NCBI GenBank assembly: GCA_964469055.1
Contig: CAYXXN010000053.1
Span: forward strand, 1 to 15,665
Length of the DNA stretch: 15,665 nucleotides
Direction: 5' to 3'
From: CAYXXN01 sp964469055
Lineage (GTDB): Bacteria; Acidobacteriota; Thermoanaerobaculia; Multivoradales; JAHEKO01
In this document: positions 12,952-15,665 of the stretch, in pieces
How the letters are laid out: every line of letters begins with the position of its first letter
Numbering within the stretch: position 1 is the first letter of the stretch
Made by a program: the position numbers and the translations under genes
The notes under the pieces: model-generated
What the model was told of the DNA's origin: nothing
Databases searched by the model: none
The model's input: only the letters and a program-made list of their open reading frames with translations

Positions 12952-13198
12952 GGAGCCGACGTCGATCGAGCTCGCTGTCCTCGAGCGCTACCGCGAGAAA
13001 TGTGCGAGCGCGGGCGGGCCACGCGAAGGATACGTCCTGCGGCGCCGGGCGATCGAGCTCGGCGCGCCCGGAGCCAGCGCCCAGGACGTCGACAGCGCCC
13101 TCGGTGGCTTGGTCGAGCGGGGCCTCCTCGCCGCCAGCGAGAAGAGGGACTTCTACTTCCTCACCGCCGCGGGCGTACGCGAGGTCGAGGCTCTCTAG
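12950..13198 (+). CDS. Small winged-helix-like protein, unknown function
   Basis: This 82-residue protein lies in an otherwise unoccupied stretch between divergent and convergent neighbours. I know no named family for it. The layout fits a winged helix-turn-helix: an N-terminal helix (SIELAVLERYREKCASAG, 5-22), a middle part ending in the possible recognition helix SAQDVDSALGGLVERGLL (47-64), then a short beta wing (KRDFYFLTAAG, 69-79). The ending 'FYFLTAAGVREVEAL' is of the type seen in MarR- or PadR-like domains, where LT(A/P)xG closes the wing. A role in DNA binding is inferred, not shown. The ATG at 12950 is preceded by TAGAAT but no Shine-Dalgarno. Its stop is 12 nt from the convergent HD-domain gene's stop. 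An upstream in-frame ATG at 12923 is less likely because it would place TAGAAT inside the gene. Confidence 0.65.
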   Translation: MEPTSIELAVLERYREKCASAGGPREGYVLRRRAIELGAPGASAQDVDSALGGLVERGLLAASEKRDFYFLTAAGVREVEAL

Positions 13199-13210
13199 CC
13201 GAGTGCCGCG

Positions 13211-13807
13211 TCAGGTCGTCGCCAGCCGCCCGTCCAGCTCCAGCTCGGAGGCGGCCCCTTGCATTGCCGCCAGCACGTTGCCGACGTGCTGCCAGAGCTC
13301 GAGCTGCCCGTCGCAGCACGCCCGACTGAACTCCTCGGTCGCCATCGCGACCTCCTCGCGATGGACGCCGGCGGCGAAGGACTTCTCCTTCCAGCGTTTC
13401 TGCAGCGACTTGAGCTCCACGTCGCGCATGTCCTTGCTCGGTCGCACGAGCGCCGCGGCGATGACCAGTCCGGTCACCTCGTCGCAGGCCAGCAACGCGA
13501 AGTGCATCGGCGCCGACCGCTCGACGCCGGTCCCCGCCGTGTTGTGGGAGAGGATGGCGAGCACCACCTCCTCCGGGCAGCCGGCGGCGCGGAGGATCGC
13601 CGCTCCCTTCGCCGGGTGGTCCTCGAGGGTGGGGTGGATCTCCCAGTCGAAGTCGTGGAGCAGGCCGGCCAGACCCCACAGCTCTGGATCGCCGCCGAGG
13701 AGGCCGGCGTAGTGCCGCATCGCCGCTTCGACCGCCAGCATGTGCCGGCGTAGGCCCGCCGCCTGCACGTGCCGGGTCACCAGCTCCAGGCCCTGCTCAC
13801 GCCGCAT
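13211..13807 (-). CDS. HD-domain hydrolase
   Basis: This 198-residue protein has an HD-type metal-dependent phosphohydrolase domain. Candidate metal ligands in order are H22 (RRHMLAVEAAM), the H51-D52 pair in GLAGLLHDFDWEIHP (45-59), H64 (LEDHPAKGA) and H88 (ILSHNT), then D109 in LLACDEVTGL. This fits the H...HD...H...D arrangement of small HDIG-like proteins. Proteins of this kind are usually annotated only as HD-domain or HDIG proteins, and the substrate (often a nucleotide or other phosphoester) is unknown. The C-terminal part (about 120-198) is helical with KDMRDVELKSLQKRWKEKSF. The ATG at 13807 is preceded by GGAG (13814-13817) at 6 nt, inside the end of the thioesterase gene, and overlaps it by 11 nt. 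It is the last gene of the three-gene minus operon. Confidence 0.88.
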   Translation of the reverse strand: MRREQGLELVTRHVQAAGLRRHMLAVEAAMRHYAGLLGGDPELWGLAGLLHDFDWEIHPTLEDHPAKGAAILRAAGCPEEVVLAILSHNTAGTGVERSAPMHFALLACDEVTGLVIAAALVRPSKDMRDVELKSLQKRWKEKSFAAGVHREEVAMATEEFSRACCDGQLELWQHVGNVLAAMQGAASELELDGRLATT

Positions 13808-14147
13808 CGTCGTCTCCGGCCACGACGGCGAAGGTCACGGTCGTCTTGGCCACCAACCGGTCGCCCTGCGTCACTTCTCCTTCGGCGACGCTCAGCCGGC
13901 GGCCGCGCTTCAGCAGTCGGCCACGAGCGGACAGCCGACCCGGCGTCGCCCGACGCAATAGGTGGACGGTGAGTGTCACTGGCACGATCGGCTGGCCGAT
14001 TGCTTGCGCGGCGGCCACTTCGCACAGCGTGGCAAGGACTGCGAAGTGGATGGTTCCCGGCGTCACCTCGTGCTCGGGTCGGGTCTCCAACCTCACGCTG
14101 CCGTCTGGCTCGACGACGAGGCCCAGCTGCGAGGAGAAATCGGCCAT
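13797..14147 (-). CDS. PaaI-type hotdog-fold thioesterase
   Basis: This 116-residue protein is the usual length for a single-hotdog thioesterase acting on acyl-CoA. It contains EHEVTPGTIHFAVLATLCEV (25-44), which corresponds to the family's N-x-x-G-x-(V/I)HGG...LxDxA segment. The usual GG becomes FA, and E43 replaces the usual catalytic Asp; Glu also works at this position in some members. The second half has PVTLTVHLLRRATPGRL (55-71), ARGRLLKRGRRLSVAEGEV (74-92) and RLVAKTTVTFAV (97-108), the classic strand pattern of PaaI proteins. The natural substrate is unknown. The start is fixed by a TGATG overlap with the upstream SDR gene, and its end overlaps the HD gene by 11 nt. The location next to an HSDL2-like dehydrogenase supports a role in fatty-acyl or related lipid metabolism. 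Confidence 0.88.
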   Translation of the reverse strand: MADFSSQLGLVVEPDGSVRLETRPEHEVTPGTIHFAVLATLCEVAAAQAIGQPIVPVTLTVHLLRRATPGRLSARGRLLKRGRRLSVAEGEVTQGDRLVAKTTVTFAVVAGDDDAA

Positions 14148-14983
14148 CAGTCCAGGAACAGATCACGCGCCAGGGGCGCTTTGGGATCGACGGCGTAGCG
14201 ATCGAAGTCCGTGACCCCGGTCGCCTTGAGCACCAGCTCGTCGATGTAGAAGTTGCCCGTCGTCAGGCGGCTGTTTTGCACCAGGATGGCGTGCGCCGCA
14301 TCGGCGACGATCTCCGGCCGCCGACAGTTCTCCGGCCGCACGCGCTCGGCCAGGGCCGTATCCTGCAGCATGTTGAGGGCCGAGGTGGCGATTACCGTGC
14401 GTGGCCAGAGGGCGTTGACGGCGATGCCGTCGCGCTTGAGCTCCTCCGCCAGACCCAGCACGCAGAGGCTCATGCCGTATTTCGACAGCGTGTAGGCCAG
14501 GTGGTTCTTCGCCCAGCGCGGGTTGAGGTTGAGGGGCGGCGAGAGCATCAGGATATGGGGGTTGCTGCTCTTCTTCAGGTGCGGGATGCAAGCTTGCGAG
14601 CAGAGGAACGTGCCGCGGGCGTTCACCGACCACATCAGGTCGAAACGCTTCGGCGAGGTGTCCAGGGTAGAGGTGAGGTTGATGGCGCTCGCGTTGTTGA
14701 TCAGCGCGTCGATGCCGCCGAACGCGGCCACCGCTTGTCCGACAGCCGCCTCGACTTGCTCTGCGTCCCGGATATCGACCGCCAACGGCAGGGCCTTGCC
14801 GCCGGCCGCCTCGATCTCGGCCGCCGCGGTGTGAATCGTGCCCGGCAGCCGGGGGTGCGGTTCCGTGGTCTTGGCGGCGATCACGACGTTGGCGCCATCG
14901 CGCGCCGCGCGCACCGCGATCGCCTTGCCGATGCCACGGCTGGCGCCAGTGACGAAGAGGGTTCTGCCGCGCAGAGTCGCCAT
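14147..14983 (-). CDS. HSDL2-like short-chain dehydrogenase/reductase
   Basis: This is an NAD(P)-dependent oxidoreductase of the classical SDR fold. The 278 residues include the cofactor motif TGASRGIG (12-19), NNAS (96-99), the catalytic serine region LMLSPPLNLNP (145-155, S148) and the active-site pair Y164/K168 in AYTLSKYGMS. Several stretches closely match, from memory, animal hydroxysteroid dehydrogenase-like protein 2 (HSDL2): VVIAAKTTEPHPRLPGTI (33-50), EAAGGKALPLAVDIRD (58-73) and VLGLAEELKRDGIAVNALWP (175-194). HSDL2 is linked to peroxisomal or mitochondrial lipid metabolism, and its human form carries a C-terminal SCP2 lipid-binding domain; that domain is absent here. Substrate unknown, probably a lipid-type ketone or alcohol. 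The ATG at 14983 has no Shine-Dalgarno. It is the first gene of the minus operon, overlapping the thioesterase gene by 1 nt. Confidence 0.92.
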   Translation of the reverse strand: MATLRGRTLFVTGASRGIGKAIAVRAARDGANVVIAAKTTEPHPRLPGTIHTAAAEIEAAGGKALPLAVDIRDAEQVEAAVGQAVAAFGGIDALINNASAINLTSTLDTSPKRFDLMWSVNARGTFLCSQACIPHLKKSSNPHILMLSPPLNLNPRWAKNHLAYTLSKYGMSLCVLGLAEELKRDGIAVNALWPRTVIATSALNMLQDTALAERVRPENCRRPEIVADAAHAILVQNSRLTTGNFYIDELVLKATGVTDFDRYAVDPKAPLARDLFLD

Positions 14984-15013
14984 GCTTTGGGGGGCTCGAA
15001 TCCGGAGCGGCGC

Positions 15014-15020
15014 TATTCTA
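15014..15020. promoter_or_regulatory. Back-to-back -10-like box in the divergent SDR/arsC gap
   Basis: TATTCTA lies in the 50-nt gap between the divergent SDR and arsenate reductase genes. On the minus strand 15020-15015 reads TAGAAT, a good -10 for the SDR gene with a leader of about 25 nt. On the plus strand 15014-15019 reads TATTCT, a weaker -10 for the reductase with a leader under 15 nt. It is the only AT-rich element in the gap. Confidence 0.45.
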
Positions 15021-15033
15021 CTGGCGCGGGGTA

Positions 15034-15474
15034 GTGTCCGTACGCTCCATGCGCCGCGTCCTCGTCCTCTGCACTGGCAACTCCGCGCGCTCTCAGATGG
15101 CGGAGGGCCTGTTGCGCGCTCTCGTTGGAGGTGAGATGGAAATCCGCAGCGCCGGCACGCGACCCTCGACCGTCCACCCCATGGCGATCCGCGCCATGGC
15201 CGAGCGTGGCTTCGACATCTCGGGCCAGCGCTCGAAGCACCTCGACGAATTCCGGGCGACTCTCTTCGACTACGTGATTACCGTTTGCGATCGTGCGGCC
15301 GAGACCTGCCCGATCTTTGCCGGCCCTGCCGAGCGCCTCCACTGGAGCGTTGCCGACCCGGCGGCGGCGCCGGGGAGCGACGAGGAGCGACTCGCGGCCT
15401 TTCGCGCCGCCCGGGACGAGCTGGAAGGGCGACTGCGAACCTGGTGGATGGCCACGGGGACGACCCCGACCTAG
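15034..15474 (+). CDS. arsC: Arsenate reductase, thioredoxin-coupled LMW-phosphatase type
   Basis: This enzyme reduces arsenate to arsenite using a relay of three cysteines and thioredoxin. The 146 residues have the low-molecular-weight phosphatase fold: P-loop LCTGNSARSQMAEG (12-25) with C13 and R19, then the second motif ITVCDRAAETCPIF (82-95) with C85 and C92, then HWSVADP (103-109). The spacing C13/C85/C92 matches C10/C82/C89 of the S. aureus enzyme shifted by three. These redox cysteines separate it from ordinary LMW protein tyrosine phosphatases, which lack the second pair. The start is the GTG at 15034, or the ATG at 15049; neither has a clear ribosome-binding site. No arsR or arsenite efflux gene is visible in the window, so it may be a stand-alone housekeeping detoxification gene. 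Confidence 0.92.
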   Translation: MSVRSMRRVLVLCTGNSARSQMAEGLLRALVGGEMEIRSAGTRPSTVHPMAIRAMAERGFDISGQRSKHLDEFRATLFDYVITVCDRAAETCPIFAGPAERLHWSVADPAAAPGSDEERLAAFRAARDELEGRLRTWWMATGTTPT

Positions 15475-15481
15475 GACGGGC

Positions 15482-15665
15482 TCACGAGGCAGCGCCGAGG
15501 CCGCGCATCACCTCCGGCAGGAGGTCCTCGGCTGGAGCGAGCAGCGCAGTGACTTCCGGGCAGGGTGGCCGTTGCGCCCCCGGGTCGATGGAGAACATCG
15601 GCAGGCGGCGGCGCAGGCCGGCGCGCAGGAGGAGGTCGGTGACGCCGACGGCGAAGGAGGTGCCG
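15482..15665 (-). CDS. Sir2-like NAD-dependent deacetylase (C-terminal fragment, truncated by window)
   Basis: A frame runs on the minus strand from the window edge to a TGA at 15484-15482, giving the last 60 residues. It opens with GTSFAVGVTDLLLRAGLRRR, followed by a segment ending MFSIDPGA. The sequence GTSxxVxx...(I/V)xx...(I/V)N/D near the C-terminus is the NAD-binding GTS motif of Sir2 (sirtuin) proteins. FSIDPGA stands where sirtuins usually have the (I/V)N segment, and here Asp replaces Asn, as in some Sir2-like subfamilies. The tail (SEQUENCE about 36-60, EVTALLAPAEDLLPEVMRGL) is helical. The function would be lysine deacetylation or another NAD-consuming reaction. With the Rossmann core outside the window the subfamily cannot be told. 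It converges on arsC, 7 nt from that gene's stop. Confidence 0.7.
   Translation of the reverse strand, partial: GTSFAVGVTDLLLRAGLRRRLPMFSIDPGAQRPPCPEVTALLAPAEDLLPEVMRGLGAAS

Noticed and set aside
12816..13712. 298-codon open frame on the plus strand
   Set aside because: Overlaps four better-supported genes in other frames; Ser/Arg/Ala-rich translation typical of a shadow frame.
13973..15034. 353-codon open frame on the plus strand
   Set aside because: Antisense to the SDR and thioesterase genes, which have clear catalytic motifs.

Overview
This is a high-GC, densely packed stretch of bacterial chromosome on a scaffold that carries one assembly gap (100 N at 8486-8585). It holds 19 protein-coding genes, two of them cut by the window edges and one cut by the gap. 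I see no RNA genes, CRISPR array, insertion sequence or phage gene. Outside the N run, no stretch of more than 300 bases lacks a gene. The cytochrome c maturation (System I) operon and the overall gene style suggest a Gram-negative soil- or sediment-type bacterium. An Acidobacteriota-like lineage is my best guess, but it is inferred from gene style only.

Region 1 (1-5734, + strand) is the cytochrome c maturation operon in the order ccmB(end)-C-D-E-F-G-H-I. CcmB and CcmC belong to the heme export and handover machinery, CcmD is the small membrane adaptor, and CcmE is the periplasmic heme chaperone. CcmF and CcmH form the heme lyase, CcmG is the thiol reductant, and CcmI holds apocytochrome. 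From ccmC onward every junction overlaps by 1-8 nt, so the block looks translationally coupled from end to end.

Region 2 (5798-9047, + strand) is a carbon-metabolism block: transaldolase, glucose-6-phosphate isomerase and 6-phosphogluconolactonase (its front half lost in the gap). Transaldolase and isomerase overlap by ATGA; in many bacteria the same two activities are fused in one protein. Together the three enzymes link glycolysis with both branches of the pentose phosphate pathway.

Region 3 (8951-9724, + strand) is a rhomboid-fold membrane protein whose catalytic serine and histidine positions appear to be replaced, so it is probably a pseudoprotease. It overlaps the end of the lactonase frame by 97 nt.

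Region 4 (12951-9797, - strand) holds a GT87/DUF2029-like polytopic glycosyltransferase, a three-S1-domain RNA-binding protein, and a membrane-anchored protein with about four tandem 22-residue beta-type repeats. A strong G-quadruplex-forming motif lies between the first two.

Region 5 (12950-15665) holds a small winged-helix-like protein on + that starts head-to-head with the glycosyltransferase. It is followed by a compact minus-strand operon: an HSDL2-like short-chain dehydrogenase, a hotdog thioesterase and an HD-domain hydrolase. After that come a divergent arsenate reductase on + and the C-terminal end of a Sir2-like deacetylase on -. Several starts in regions 3-5 lack a Shine-Dalgarno sequence but have a TANAAT box nearby, which hints at leaderless or very short-leader transcripts.

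I find no clear new multigene defence or mobile system. The best leads are the rhomboid pseudoprotease, the tandem-repeat membrane protein downstream of the S1 protein, and the SDR-thioesterase-HD operon.
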